From: Evtepia gabavorous
GTDB lineage: Bacteria; Bacillota; Clostridia; Oscillospirales; Oscillospiraceae
DNA: 62,606 bases
Direction: 5' to 3'
Assembly: GCF_003425665.1 (NCBI RefSeq)
Contig: NZ_QQRQ01000016.1
Location: 1-62,606, forward strand
Shown here: positions 49,935 through 58,799 of the stretch, in pieces
Numbering within the stretch: the first letter of the stretch is position 1
Layout: each line of letters begins with the position of its first letter
Notes under the pieces: model-generated
What the model was told of the DNA's origin: nothing
Seen by the model: only the letters and a program-made list of their open reading frames with translations
Database searches by the model: none
Program-made: the position numbers and the translations under genes

Positions 49935-50759
49935 TTACTCCAGATTCAGATGCCGGTGAAGCATCCGAATGGTGATGCAGTAGAGGATCGCGCCATAAAT
50001 GGCGGAGATCAGAATACTGCCCCACATAAAGCCGTGGATGGCGGTGGCTGGGGTCAGAGAATTGAGCCAGCCATCCATGGAATCCAGCATGGGGACCCCC
50101 GCAAAGAGGAGCATACCGGAGACAATCTGGGTCACCACCTGGATGGCGAAAAAGAAGGCCACAGACAGCAACATTTTATGTTGGGCAAAGCTATGGCCGA
50201 TGGCCAGAGGCGTGTAAAACTCCAGGCAGGCGACCACACAGAACACCAAAAAGAGGAGCAGGCACTCCACCAGGAAGGCCACGCCGTTGCCCACATAGTA
50301 GGCGTTCCACTGGTCCGCAATCTCCTGGAAGACCCTACCCAGCTCCCAGAACATCTCCACATTCGCCACCAGGGCCAGCAGGGACAGGACATCCACCACA
50401 ACCGCCCCCAGGAACCAGACGGCGGAGACAATCAGCTTTGACCACACCAGGGTATGGGTGGACACCGGCAGGGTGAACATCACGTATCCCTCGTCCGCCA
50501 TTAGATTGCTCCGGAACCGGAGGATGGCCAGGATCACCGCCACCACAAAGGTGGCAATCAGCGCCAGGACAAACCCAAAAATAATGATCCCGGACAGCAG
50601 GGCCAGGAAGTTGCGGCCCAGCATCCCGTCAAAGGTCACCATCTCGGCCCACAATGCGGTGGCGCGGGTGAGCACCGCCAGCAGAACGGTAATCAAATAC
50701 AGGGGAATCATCACCCGGGCTGTGGCCCGGAACTCATGTTTCAACAGTTTTCTCAGCAT
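49935..50759 (-). CDS. ABC transporter permease
   Basis: A 274-aa protein with six predicted membrane helices and an amphipathic start MLRKLLKHEFRATARVMIPL typical of ABC-2-type permeases paired with GntR/YtrA-controlled ATPases. The substrate is unknown; relatives handle cell-wall-active peptides or are of unknown use. Its ATG overlaps the ATPase gene by 7 bases, so the pair is translationally coupled. Confidence 0.85.
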   Translation of the reverse strand: MLRKLLKHEFRATARVMIPLYLITVLLAVLTRATALWAEMVTFDGMLGRNFLALLSGIIIFGFVLALIATFVVAVILAILRFRSNLMADEGYVMFTLPVSTHTLVWSKLIVSAVWFLGAVVVDVLSLLALVANVEMFWELGRVFQEIADQWNAYYVGNGVAFLVECLLLFLVFCVVACLEFYTPLAIGHSFAQHKMLLSVAFFFAIQVVTQIVSGMLLFAGVPMLDSMDGWLNSLTPATAIHGFMWGSILISAIYGAILYCITIRMLHRHLNLE

Positions 50760-51448
50760 TTGTATACCTCCCGGAACAGCGCGTCCACGCTCATGCCCTT
50801 CTCCTCCCGGATGGCGTCCACCGAGGACTGGAGGAGAATCTGCCCCCGGTCAATGAAGAGCACCTCATCCAGCACCTTCTCCACATCCGCGATCAGGTGG
50901 GTGGAGATGATCACCGAGGCCTCAGGGTTGTAGTTGCGGATGATAGTGTCCAAAATATAGTCCCGGGCCGCCGGGTCCACCCCGCCGATGGGCTCATCCA
51001 GCAGGTAGAGCTTGGCCTGGCGGCTCATGGCCAGGATCAGCTGCACCTTTTCCCGGGTGCCCTTGGACATGTGCTTCATCCGCTGCTTGGCGGAGATCTC
51101 CAGCCGGTCCAGCATCTCCTCGCTGCGCTCCCGCTGGAAATCCGCATAAAAATCCTCATAAAAGTCCTGCAGCTGCTTCACGGTCATCCAAAGGGGAAGG
51201 CTGGTCCGCTCGGGAAGATAGGAGACCATGGCGTGGCTCTCCTTCCCCGGCGCCCTTCCGTTGATCCAAAGCTCCCCCGCCGTGGGGACCAGCAGGCCGT
51301 TGGCCAGCTTAATCAAGGTCGTCTTTCCGCTGCCGTTGGGGCCCAGCAGACCCACAATCCGGCCCGGTTCAATGGTAAAGCTGATTCCGTCCAGGGCGGT
51401 CACCGCCCCGAAGCGTTTGCTCAGCCCTTTACACTCCAGAATGCTCAT
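50753..51448 (-). CDS. ABC transporter ATP-binding protein
   Basis: A 231-aa ATPase. Walker A is GLLGPNGSGKTTLI, the signature is degenerate (HMSKGTREKVQLILAMSR, MSKGT in place of LSGGQ), and Walker B is LYLLDEPIGGVDPAARDYI. This degenerate signature is common in YtrB/BcrA-like exporters. I chose ATG 51448; it lies 20 bases inside the end of the GntR gene. Regulator, ATPase and permease are one operon. Confidence 0.92.
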   Translation of the reverse strand: MSILECKGLSKRFGAVTALDGISFTIEPGRIVGLLGPNGSGKTTLIKLANGLLVPTAGELWINGRAPGKESHAMVSYLPERTSLPLWMTVKQLQDFYEDFYADFQRERSEEMLDRLEISAKQRMKHMSKGTREKVQLILAMSRQAKLYLLDEPIGGVDPAARDYILDTIIRNYNPEASVIISTHLIADVEKVLDEVLFIDRGQILLQSSVDAIREEKGMSVDALFREVYKC

Positions 51449-51815
51449 GGTGTCCCTTCTCTCCTTCCGTCTGTACAAATGTGACGATCTCTCCCAGCTG
51501 GAACCCCAGCTGGTACATTCCCTCTAAAAAGTCCTTCACCTGGTTCCGGGCCAGGGACTCCCGCAGGCGCCGAATCCGCTCCCCGTCCTCGGTGACAAAC
51601 CGGCCCGCGGTGCGCTGGCTGTAAACCAGCTCCTCTCGTTCCATCTCCATCATGGCCCGCTGCATGGTGTTGGGGTTTACCCCTGCCTCCGCGGCCAGGT
51701 CCCGCACCGAGGGAAGCCGCTCCCCCGGCAGCAGGGCGCCGCTGACAATCCTCTGCTGGATCTGGGCAATCAGCTGGGTATAGATGGGGATGTCATTGCG
51801 AAACTGCCACGCCAT
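51429..51815 (-). CDS. GntR-family regulator, YtrA subfamily
   Basis: A 128-aa protein of the short YtrA type. The winged HTH is IYTQLIAQIQQRIVSGALLP, then LPSVRDLAAEAGVNPNTMQR; the short C-terminal dimer helices follow and there is no large ligand domain. AAGGAGGG directly abuts an ATG at 51821, so ATG 51815 with a 6-base spacing is the better start. In this family the regulator represses its own ABC operon until wall stress occurs. Confidence 0.9.
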   Translation of the reverse strand: MAWQFRNDIPIYTQLIAQIQQRIVSGALLPGERLPSVRDLAAEAGVNPNTMQRAMMEMEREELVYSQRTAGRFVTEDGERIRRLRESLARNQVKDFLEGMYQLGFQLGEIVTFVQTEGEKGHHEHSGV

Positions 51816-51849
51816 ATCCATCCCTCCTTGGTGGTGTTCATCTGTGTCG

Positions 51850-51908
51850 CTGTACTGTTGTACTGCACGAATAATACAATAACACATTTTCTCCATTTGT
51901 CAAGCCCC
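51850..51908 (-). promoter_or_regulatory. Promoter and possible operator of the GntR-ABC operon
   Basis: On the minus strand TTGACA (51903-51898), 16 bases and TATTGT (51881-51876). Downstream lies GTAC-AACA-GTAC (51855-51866), which could be the YtrA-type operator. Spacing is short of ideal and the operator is tentative. Confidence 0.45.
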
Positions 51909-52017
51909 TTTTTCAAAAAAAGTGAAAAGAATCAGGCGGGAAGATTGTCCTGCCTGTCCCCCGCCCCTGAACTCCCTTCCGCCGCCCGGTCTCCCAGGGC
52001 CGCGGCAAAATTTATCC

Positions 52018-52046
52018 TTGCAATCCTTTATTTACAATAGTATAAT
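52018..52046 (+). promoter_or_regulatory. Promoter of typA
   Basis: TTGCAA (52018-52023), 17 bases, TATAAT (52041-52046), 57 bases before the start codon. Confidence 0.75.
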
Positions 52047-52103
52047 AGATAGCCGTTGAATTAGCGTCCGTTTGAATTTTCGATAGATATGAGGTGCGAA
52101 CCT

Positions 52104-53939
52104 GTGCAGAACGAATCACTGAGAAACATCGCCATCATCGCCCACGTGGACCATGGCAAGACCACCCTGGTGGACGAGATGCTCAAGCAGGGCGGCGCCT
52201 TCCGGGAGAACCAGGAAGTGAAGGACCGGGTCATGGACTCCGGGGACCTGGAGCGGGAGCGCGGCATTACCATTCTGGCCAAAAACACCGCCATCCAATA
52301 CGGCGATGTGAAGATCAATATTGTAGACACCCCGGGCCACGCTGACTTCGGCGGCGAGGTGGAGCGGATTCTGAAAATGGTCAACGGCGTCATCCTCCTG
52401 GTGGACGCCGCCGAAGGGCCCATGCCCCAGACCCGCTTCGTCCTCTCCCGTGCCCTGGACCTGGGCCATCGGGTGATCGTGGTCATCAACAAGATTGACC
52501 GCCCCGACCAGCGCATCCACGAGGTCATGGACGAGGTGCTGGAGCTGCTGCTGGACCTGGACGCCACAGAGGAGCAGCTGGACTCCCCCATGCTCTTCTG
52601 TTCCGCCCGCCAGGGCATCTGTTCCCGGGACCCCGACGTGTTGGGGACCGACCTGCAGCCCCTGTTTGAGACCATTCTCAGCTATATCCCCGCCCCGGAG
52701 GCGGAGGCGGACAAGCCCTTCCAGATGCTGGTCTCCTCCATTGACTACAACGAGTTCGTCGGCCGCATCGCCATCGGCCGCATTGAGCAGGGCACCATCA
52801 AGCAGAACCAGGAGATCACCGTCTGCAACTACCACGACCCCGGCCAGAGCCGCAAGGCCAAGGCGGTGAGCCTCTACCAGTTCGAGGGTCTGGCCCGGGC
52901 GCCGGTCACCGAGGCCGCCGCCGGCAACATCATCGCCATGTCCGGCATCGGGGACATCACCATCGGGGACACCATCTGCGCCGCCGGCCTGGCCGAGCCC
53001 CTGCCCTTTGTGAAAATCTCCGCCCCCACCATGGAGATGACCTTCTCGGTCAACGACTCCCCCTTCGCCGGCAAGGAGGGCAAATACGTCACCTCCCGGA
53101 ACCTGCGGGACCGGCTCATGCGGGAGACCTTAAAGGACGTCTCCCTGCGGGTCAGCGACACCGACTCCACCGAGGCCTTCAACGTGGCCGGCCGGGGAGA
53201 GATGCACCTGTCCATCCTCATTGAGACCATGCGCCGGGAGGGCTATGAGTTCCAGGTCTCTCCCCCCCGGGTCCTCTACCAGGAGATCGACGGGGTGAAG
53301 TGCGAGCCCATGGAGCGCCTGGTGGTGGACGTGCCCGCCGACGCGGTGGGGGCGGTCATTGAGAAGATGGGCTCCCGGAAGGGAGACCTGCTGGAGATGA
53401 CCCCGGTGGGTACCCGGATGAAGATTGAGTTCCTGGTCCCCGCCCGGGGCCTGTTCGGCTACCGCAACGAATTCCTCACCGACACCCGGGGAGAGGGGAT
53501 CATGGCCTCTGTCTTCGACTCCTACGCCCCCTATAAGGGGGATTTGAGCCGCCGGAGCTCTGGCAGCCTCATCGCCTTTGAAACCGGCGAGTCGGTCACC
53601 TACGGCCTCTGGGCCGCCCAGGAGCGAGGCGCCCTGTTCATCGGCCCCGGCGTCCCGGTCTACGGGGGCATGGTGGTGGGGGAAACCCCCAAGAGCGAGG
53701 ACATCACCGTGAACGTCTGCCGAAAGAAGCAGCTGACCAACATGCGGGCCTCGGGCTCCGACGAGGCCCTCCGCCTGGTGCCGCCCCGGAACCTGAGCCT
53801 GGAGCAGTGCCTGGAGTTTCTGGCCGATGACGAGCTGCTGGAGGTCACCCCGGAAAACCTCCGCCTTCGCAAGCGGATTCTCAACCACGAAATCCGTATG
53901 AAGGCCCTGAAGGGGAACAAAAAATATCAGAACCTATAA
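52104..53939 (+). CDS. typA: Translational GTPase TypA/BipA
   Basis: A 611-aa GTPase of normal length. G1 is AHVDHGKTT (13-21), then ERGITILAKNTAI, DTPGHADFGGEVER and NKIDRP; the C-terminal half has the TypA-specific domain with GTRMKIEFLVPARGLFGYRN. TypA assists 50S ribosome assembly under stress and cold. GTG 52104 is preferred over ATG 52089, as GAGGTG lies 8 bases upstream of the GTG. It is monocistronic with its own terminator. Confidence 0.96.
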   Translation: MQNESLRNIAIIAHVDHGKTTLVDEMLKQGGAFRENQEVKDRVMDSGDLERERGITILAKNTAIQYGDVKINIVDTPGHADFGGEVERILKMVNGVILLVDAAEGPMPQTRFVLSRALDLGHRVIVVINKIDRPDQRIHEVMDEVLELLLDLDATEEQLDSPMLFCSARQGICSRDPDVLGTDLQPLFETILSYIPAPEAEADKPFQMLVSSIDYNEFVGRIAIGRIEQGTIKQNQEITVCNYHDPGQSRKAKAVSLYQFEGLARAPVTEAAAGNIIAMSGIGDITIGDTICAAGLAEPLPFVKISAPTMEMTFSVNDSPFAGKEGKYVTSRNLRDRLMRETLKDVSLRVSDTDSTEAFNVAGRGEMHLSILIETMRREGYEFQVSPPRVLYQEIDGVKCEPMERLVVDVPADAVGAVIEKMGSRKGDLLEMTPVGTRMKIEFLVPARGLFGYRNEFLTDTRGEGIMASVFDSYAPYKGDLSRRSSGSLIAFETGESVTYGLWAAQERGALFIGPGVPVYGGMVVGETPKSEDITVNVCRKKQLTNMRASGSDEALRLVPPRNLSLEQCLEFLADDELLEVTPENLRLRKRILNHEIRMKALKGNKKYQNL

Positions 53940-53945
53940 CAAGAA

Positions 53946-53981
53946 ACCGGCGCTGTGGACTGCACAGCGCCGGTCTTTTTG
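53946..53981 (+). terminator. Terminator of typA
   Basis: A 12-bp stem (53946-53957 with 53963-53974) followed by CTTTTTG. Confidence 0.92.
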
Positions 53982-53999
53982 TGTGGTATCTGTTGTGTC

Positions 54000-55328
54000 T
54001 TAGGACTCACCCAGCATGACTGCATAGACTTGGGCAGCATTCCCGCCCCGCTTCTCCTGTACCTCCGGGGTGTTGTAGCCCACGGGAATCCCGTAGCTGG
54101 TGCACACCTTCACCCCGGCATCATAGGCCGCCTCTTCCGTGTCCTGCTCAGGGTTGGCGGTCTGCCAGTCCGTATAGACCTTCTTGTGGGTGTTGCGCAG
54201 CTCATAGCTGATGGTGATCCCCTCCGCCTCCTGGACCTGGGCCAGGGTGATGGTGTCCGCCCCGTCCGCCGCTTCCAGATAGTTTTCCAGCAGGCGCTTG
54301 ATCCGGTTGTAGGAGGTCCACTGCATGCAGCCCAGGCCGAAGCAGCTTCCCCGGCCGTTGGCCCCCGCAGGACCCAGCTCCAGGACCATGGCATAGACCT
54401 CCTGGAGGGAGATGCCCTCATAGATCAGCCGGTAGGAATACTTGTCCCGGTAGTCGTAATTCTCATCCATGTACACCAGATAGTCGGGCTCGGCGTCGGG
54501 GTTGGAGAGATAGGCCGAGCTTTCAAAGCGGCCGCAGTCCCCCTCCTCTATGATGTTGCCCAAAAGCCCGGCCACAAAGGCGGGGGCAAACCCATCGTCC
54601 AGCAGAACCTGGGCCATGGCCGCCAGGGTATCCCTTTTCCGCAGGGAGGAATTCTGGAGGTTTCGCACCATCTCCTGGTGGCTCACCGGGCCATCGGGCA
54701 TCACCGTCTCGCAGAACCGGGTGAGGATCACCGCCACCTGGGCCCGGGTGGCACTGCCCCGGGGGCTTAACGTGGTGTCCGTGGTGCCGGTGATCAGCCC
54801 CGCCCCGCAGGCCCAGGCCAGCGCCTGGGTGGCATAGTCGCTCACCTGCGCCGCGTCCTGGTAGAGCCCCAGATCAGTCCAGGCGGACACGTCCCATCCC
54901 TGGTCCTGGGCATAGCGGTAAAAGATCACCGCCAGCTGCTCCCGGGTGATGGGGGAATTGGGGGAAAAAGTGGTGGCGCTGGTGCCGTTGACAATGTCCC
55001 GGGACGCCGCCCAAGCCACCGCCTTGGCGTACCAGGCCCCGGCGGCCACGTCGGTAAACTGGCTGGCCGTTCCGCTGGCCGGTTCTCCTGTCAGACGGTA
55101 GAGCACCGTCACAATCATTCCCCGGGTGGTGGTGTTGTTGGGGGAAAAGGTGGTGCTGTCTGTGCCGCCCATCAGGTTGTTCTCATAAACATACTGCACC
55201 GCGTCGCCGGCCCAGTGCCCCTGGGGCACGTCGGTGAAGGGATGCTCTCCCGCCGCCAGGGCCGTGCCGGAGAAAAGCGTCAGGGCCAGGCAGAGGGCCA
55301 GGGCCGCGCTTACCATTCGTTTTCTCAT
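54000..55328 (-). CDS. SLH-domain surface protein with lysozyme-like C-terminal domain
   Basis: A 442-aa secreted protein. A signal peptide ends ALAAG (about residue 26). Three SLH repeats follow (HPFTDVPQGHWAGDAVQYVY; FTDVAAGAWYAKAVAWAASR; then YQDAAQVSDYATQALAWACG), each ending in a TTFSPN or TLSPRG block, and anchor the protein to wall polysaccharide. Residues 240-440 resemble the phage-tail lysozyme fold (FVAGLLGNIIEEGDCGRF, FGLGCMQWTSYNR), with Glu in EEG as a possible catalytic acid. It likely trims peptidoglycan at the cell surface. Confidence 0.82.
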   Translation of the reverse strand: MRKRMVSAALALCLALTLFSGTALAAGEHPFTDVPQGHWAGDAVQYVYENNLMGGTDSTTFSPNNTTTRGMIVTVLYRLTGEPASGTASQFTDVAAGAWYAKAVAWAASRDIVNGTSATTFSPNSPITREQLAVIFYRYAQDQGWDVSAWTDLGLYQDAAQVSDYATQALAWACGAGLITGTTDTTLSPRGSATRAQVAVILTRFCETVMPDGPVSHQEMVRNLQNSSLRKRDTLAAMAQVLLDDGFAPAFVAGLLGNIIEEGDCGRFESSAYLSNPDAEPDYLVYMDENYDYRDKYSYRLIYEGISLQEVYAMVLELGPAGANGRGSCFGLGCMQWTSYNRIKRLLENYLEAADGADTITLAQVQEAEGITISYELRNTHKKVYTDWQTANPEQDTEEAAYDAGVKVCTSYGIPVGYNTPEVQEKRGGNAAQVYAVMLGES

Positions 55329-55360
55329 ACTGCGTAGTCCTTTCTTCCGTATGATGCCTG

Positions 55361-55389
55361 ATTATACCAGAATTCTTCCCTGCTGAAAA
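55361..55389 (-). promoter_or_regulatory. Promoter of the SLH-lysozyme gene
   Basis: On the minus strand TTTTCA (55389-55384), 17 bases, TATAAT (55366-55361). The -35 is weak. Confidence 0.55.
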
Positions 55390-55431
55390 GGGGAAAAACG
55401 GTCTGTTTTGCAAGGAGTTCCGCCGCCAACT

Positions 55432-55461
55432 GCAAAAGCCCCCGCCAGGGGGCGGGGGCTT
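55432..55461 (-). terminator. Terminator of the SLH-protease gene
   Basis: An 11-bp stem (55436-55446 with 55451-55461), loop AGGG, followed on the minus strand by TTGCAG. Confidence 0.7.
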
Positions 55462-55478
55462 ACTGCGCCGTAGCTGCT

Positions 55479-58004
55479 TCAGGGCAGTGGCTCAAAAGCA
55501 ATGGGGTCTCGCTCCGAGATATATTCCCGGTATTCCTCGGCAGAAATGACGGTGCTTCCTCCGTCAGAAGTGTGAATCTCATAGTATATTTGGGAGTAAT
55601 CCTCCGAGTGGTTCGTCCCAATGCTCTGTTCCATTTGCAGGCTGCCATTGTTGAGCGTGTAATAGCCATAATTTGAAATGGCAGTTGTCCCTACATAGTA
55701 GGGGCGCAGATCGGTGAACACAAGCGACTGATATTGGGGGGAATACATCAGTTCCCCGTAACAGGTTTCGACTTGTTTAGGCGCGTTGCTTTCCGATGTC
55801 CCATCTGCCAAAGGTACAATGACCACCTGTTTAGTGCGTGCATCATATGTGAAGACTGAGAAATTATAGAAATCATCGTAGAACGTGTCAAAGTAATTTC
55901 CCTGAAGAATGAGCTCTTTCATTCCGTCTTGGTTCAGATCCAGCAGCGCATACTCCGTGGGCTGATAAAACCAGTCATCCAGATAGTCCGTGTAGCCCTG
56001 CTCAGCCAAAAACCGTTGGTAGGCCTGCTTCCAGCCCGTGTCCGGCACCGCCTGGCCGGTGCGGGTGACGGAAAAGCGGGTGGGAGACTGACCGGACAAG
56101 ACCTCGCCCTGTAAGGTTCCCTCCAGGTCCAACAGCCGGTAACCGGAGGGCTTCTCCACCCACTGGTCCGCGTCAAAACGGAAGGCCCCCTGATCGGTCA
56201 CAGTCACATCCATCGTATAGGAGCCCTCTTTGGCATTGGTCCGGCCGGGGAGATTGTAAAAGTCAAAAAGGGCGCGGTAACCGCCGTTTTCCTCATAGAC
56301 GGTCAGAGTCAGGCCCGTCTCCCCCTGGGAGGCGAAGTAGGAGCCCTCGTAGACGCCCACCAGGTCCTCCAAAGTTGTCTTTTCTGGAGAAATGATTTCT
56401 TCCAGCGTCACATCCTCTCGGTACAGTGCCTTAACCTCGCTGTTATATCCCCAAGTGTCGGCACTTCCATGCTTTTCCTTCGCATACTCCAATGCCTGAG
56501 AAATCGTATAATATGATCCCTGCTCTGTGCGTTGGGTCAGTCCTTCCGCAAAGGAGTACAGCATCTTGAAATTATAGATTTGACGCACAGTACGGGTGTT
56601 GCCTAAAATGACCTCGGCCCCTTTATCCCAGATACTCTCCGCCAACCGACGGTCTGCAAAGCTTTGGCAGGTTCCCAAGTAGATCAGGCTACCCGCAAAG
56701 GCATCCTGGGGCATGTACTTTTCAAAAAAGATAGGAGAAATATAAAACTGGCCGTTCTGGTTCACCAACAGCGCCTCATCCCCAAACTCCTGGGCATAGA
56801 GCAGAATCGTTGACTGGTCCCACTTCTTCGTCCCCAAAAAGAGAACGGAACCTAAACGATCCACATAGTTTCCGTGCCCTGACCACAGGATAATGCTGTG
56901 CTGGGGAAGGTTTTTTAGGGTATCTACTGAAACTGCATCTCCATCATAATTGTGTTGATAGGTCAGCGTTGGTCCAAAGCTGTCCTCCAGATCTTCTGCT
57001 GCTTGGTCGGGCCCTTTCCCTCCTGCTAACAGATAAGACGCATACATCTCTCCAGGAAATGGCTCCAGGGTAATGATTTCCATTCCCTCCTGTCCGCCGG
57101 CCATCATCCCTTCCTCCGGTGGTGCATAGAGGAAGCCCAACCATCCTCCCACTTTCATATAAACACACGTGTCGTTGACCTCATAGTTGGTTACGGTTCC
57201 TTGGTTTTGTAGCTGCTCTGCATAGGCAGCAACTTCCTGCAGCAACGGTTCTAACTTTTCTCGGGGAACAACCCCATCCGTATTTTCGTATTTCCTCTCG
57301 ATCTGACGGGTTTCTGCCGCAACCGTCTCATAGGCTTCTATGGCTGCTTCCTCCGGAGATTGGGGGCTCGCATTGACGGTTTGCTCCAACCGCATAAAAA
57401 TCGTCGCGGCCTCCGCCCGGTTGGCGGTGCGCTGGGGCTGGAAGGTGCCGTCCTCATACCCGGCCAGGATGCCCGTCTGGCGCATGAGCTCCACCCCCGC
57501 CTCGGCCCAGTCAGACACGGCATTCCGATCCGTGAAGGGAGCCGCCGGGTCCCCGGTCTCGGGCAGGGGGAGGTCGGCGCTGTCTACATAGCGGGCGATC
57601 ATGGTAGCCATCTGCTCCCGGGTCACAGGGCTATTGGGGGAAAAACAGCCGTTTCCTGTGCCATCCACAATTCCTTCCCCAGCGGCCCAGGCCACATAGG
57701 CACTATACCACCGGCCTGCCGGCACATCGGCAAACCCACTCTCGCCACTCTCCTCCTCCGCGCCGGCCATCCGGCCCAGGATGGTGACAAACATAGCCCG
57801 GGTCAGACTGCCGCCGGGCTGGAACATTGTGGCGCTCACCCCATTCATCAGGTCATTTTCATAGACATAGCCCACCGCCTCGTTGGCCCAATGGCTCTGG
57901 GGAACATCGGTAAAGGGGTGCTGTCCCGCCGCCAGGGCCGTGCCCGACAACAGGGTCAGCATCATGCACAGCGCCAGGGCTGCGGAAATCACTCGTCTCT
58001 TCAT
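55479..58004 (-). CDS. SLH-domain surface protein with caspase-like (clan CD) peptidase domain
   Basis: An 841-aa secreted protein. Signal peptide to about residue 26; three SLH repeats to about 210 (HPFTDVPQSHWANEAVGYVY first); a helical linker; then a caspase/gingipain/CHAT-like domain with ILWSGHGNYVD (His377 in the HG dyad) and LIYLGTCQSFADRRLAESIW (Cys446). Residues 560-680 form a beta-rich domain, and a C-terminal part carries LLDLNQDGMKELIL, a calcium-binding-type loop. This predicts a wall-anchored cysteine protease. Substrate and activation are unknown. Confidence 0.75.
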   Translation of the reverse strand: MKRRVISAALALCMMLTLLSGTALAAGQHPFTDVPQSHWANEAVGYVYENDLMNGVSATMFQPGGSLTRAMFVTILGRMAGAEEESGESGFADVPAGRWYSAYVAWAAGEGIVDGTGNGCFSPNSPVTREQMATMIARYVDSADLPLPETGDPAAPFTDRNAVSDWAEAGVELMRQTGILAGYEDGTFQPQRTANRAEAATIFMRLEQTVNASPQSPEEAAIEAYETVAAETRQIERKYENTDGVVPREKLEPLLQEVAAYAEQLQNQGTVTNYEVNDTCVYMKVGGWLGFLYAPPEEGMMAGGQEGMEIITLEPFPGEMYASYLLAGGKGPDQAAEDLEDSFGPTLTYQHNYDGDAVSVDTLKNLPQHSIILWSGHGNYVDRLGSVLFLGTKKWDQSTILLYAQEFGDEALLVNQNGQFYISPIFFEKYMPQDAFAGSLIYLGTCQSFADRRLAESIWDKGAEVILGNTRTVRQIYNFKMLYSFAEGLTQRTEQGSYYTISQALEYAKEKHGSADTWGYNSEVKALYREDVTLEEIISPEKTTLEDLVGVYEGSYFASQGETGLTLTVYEENGGYRALFDFYNLPGRTNAKEGSYTMDVTVTDQGAFRFDADQWVEKPSGYRLLDLEGTLQGEVLSGQSPTRFSVTRTGQAVPDTGWKQAYQRFLAEQGYTDYLDDWFYQPTEYALLDLNQDGMKELILQGNYFDTFYDDFYNFSVFTYDARTKQVVIVPLADGTSESNAPKQVETCYGELMYSPQYQSLVFTDLRPYYVGTTAISNYGYYTLNNGSLQMEQSIGTNHSEDYSQIYYEIHTSDGGSTVISAEEYREYISERDPIAFEPLP

Positions 58005-58041
58005 AAACCTCTCTCCTCCCTCGAGCGATATAATGATGTTT

Positions 58042-58070
58042 AATTATACCAAAATTTCAACAGAATATAA
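58042..58070 (-). promoter_or_regulatory. Putative promoter of the SLH-protease gene
   Basis: On the minus strand TTTATA (58070-58065), 17 bases, TATAAT (58047-58042). The -35 is weak. Between 58070 and 58193 I see only AT-rich sequence. Confidence 0.45.
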
Positions 58071-58192
58071 AGCACTTTTCTCTTCCTCTTACAGATTTTC
58101 TGCACCAAAAAGGGGTGTCCTGTTTTGCAGGTATGTTAAAGTGCAAAAGCACCTGCTCTTTTTGTCACACCAAGGTTTTTTCGAAATTTCGC

Positions 58193-58221
58193 TTTACTTT
58201 CCCCCCGCCCAGTGGTATACT
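58193..58221 (+). promoter_or_regulatory. Promoter of rpsO
   Basis: TTTACT (58193-58198), 17 bases, TATACT (58216-58221). Confidence 0.65.
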
Positions 58222-58228
58222 ACAAGAT

Positions 58229-58344
58229 ACGTGCGTACTGCACGCAATCTACCCTGACTTAGTCCCGGGAGTACCGCCTGGTTTCAGGGCCACACCCGCC
58301 CGTCACTCAGTCAGAGGCAAACTTTGGAAAGGTGGAAATAAACC
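58229..58344 (+). promoter_or_regulatory. rpsO leader (candidate S15 autoregulatory RNA)
   Basis: A 115-nt leader. CCCTGA (58251-58256) pairs with TCAGGG around a loop holding CCCGGGAG. A second region CACTCAGTCAGAGGC and a purine-rich tract with GGAAAGGTGG precede the ATG. S15 commonly represses its own mRNA through such leaders, but the exact class was not matched. Confidence 0.45.
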
Positions 58345-58611
58345 ATGATTCGCAAGGACGAAAAGACCGCCGTTATTGAGGCAAACCGCACCCATCCCAC
58401 GGACACCGGCTCCCCTGAGGTTCAGATCGCCATCCTCACCGCCCGGATTCAGGAGCTCACCGAGCACCTGAAGGTCCACATCCACGACAACCACAGCCGC
58501 CGCGGCCTGCTGAAAATGGTCGGTAAGCGCCGCAAGATGCTGGACTATCTGGCCAAGAAGGACATTGAGCGCTATCGTGCGATCATTGCCAAGCTGGGCA
58601 TCCGTAAATAA
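58345..58611 (+). CDS. rpsO: 30S ribosomal protein S15
   Basis: An 88-aa protein of standard length. The four-helix S15 pattern is clear: [65 protein letters not shown] at the end. It binds 16S rRNA early in 30S assembly. Gene order rpsO-pnp is widely conserved. GGAAAGGTGG gives the ribosome site. Confidence 0.98.
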   Translation: MIRKDEKTAVIEANRTHPTDTGSPEVQIAILTARIQELTEHLKVHIHDNHSRRGLLKMVGKRRKMLDYLAKKDIERYRAIIAKLGIRK

Positions 58612-58624
58612 TTCCGTCTGCGAC

Positions 58625-58660
58625 AGGGGCGGTGTGGCCAAAACCGCACCGCCCCTTTTT
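58625..58660 (+). terminator. Terminator after rpsO
   Basis: GGGGCGGTG-TGG pairs with CCG-CACCGCCCC (one offset), followed by TTTTT. Read-through would allow rpsO-pnp co-transcription. Confidence 0.85.
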
Positions 58661-58693
58661 CCCAACCCCCGCGCGGAGAGCTCCCCGCCCTAT

Positions 58694-58744
58694 TTTAGCG
58701 TTTGAACGTATGCCCGAGGCTCGGACATGCCTTCAAGTGCTAAA
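58694..58744 (+). promoter_or_regulatory. Long stem-loop in the pnp 5' region
   Basis: Three consecutive stems stack: TTTAGC/GCTAAA, TTGAA/TTCAA, and GTATG-CCGA/TCGG-CATGC with one mismatch and a GGC loop. In E. coli an RNase III-cut stem in this place mediates PNPase autoregulation; similarity here is only in position and shape. Confidence 0.55.
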
Positions 58745-58799
58745 TCAGGCGCAGGCTCTCCGGCCCATTTTATGATACCTGCGAAAGGAGTCTGCAACC

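Noticed and set aside
54000-54700. Prophage remnant, suggested by the lysozyme-like domain
   Set aside because: The protein has a signal peptide and SLH repeats, with no phage genes near it; it is a host surface protein.
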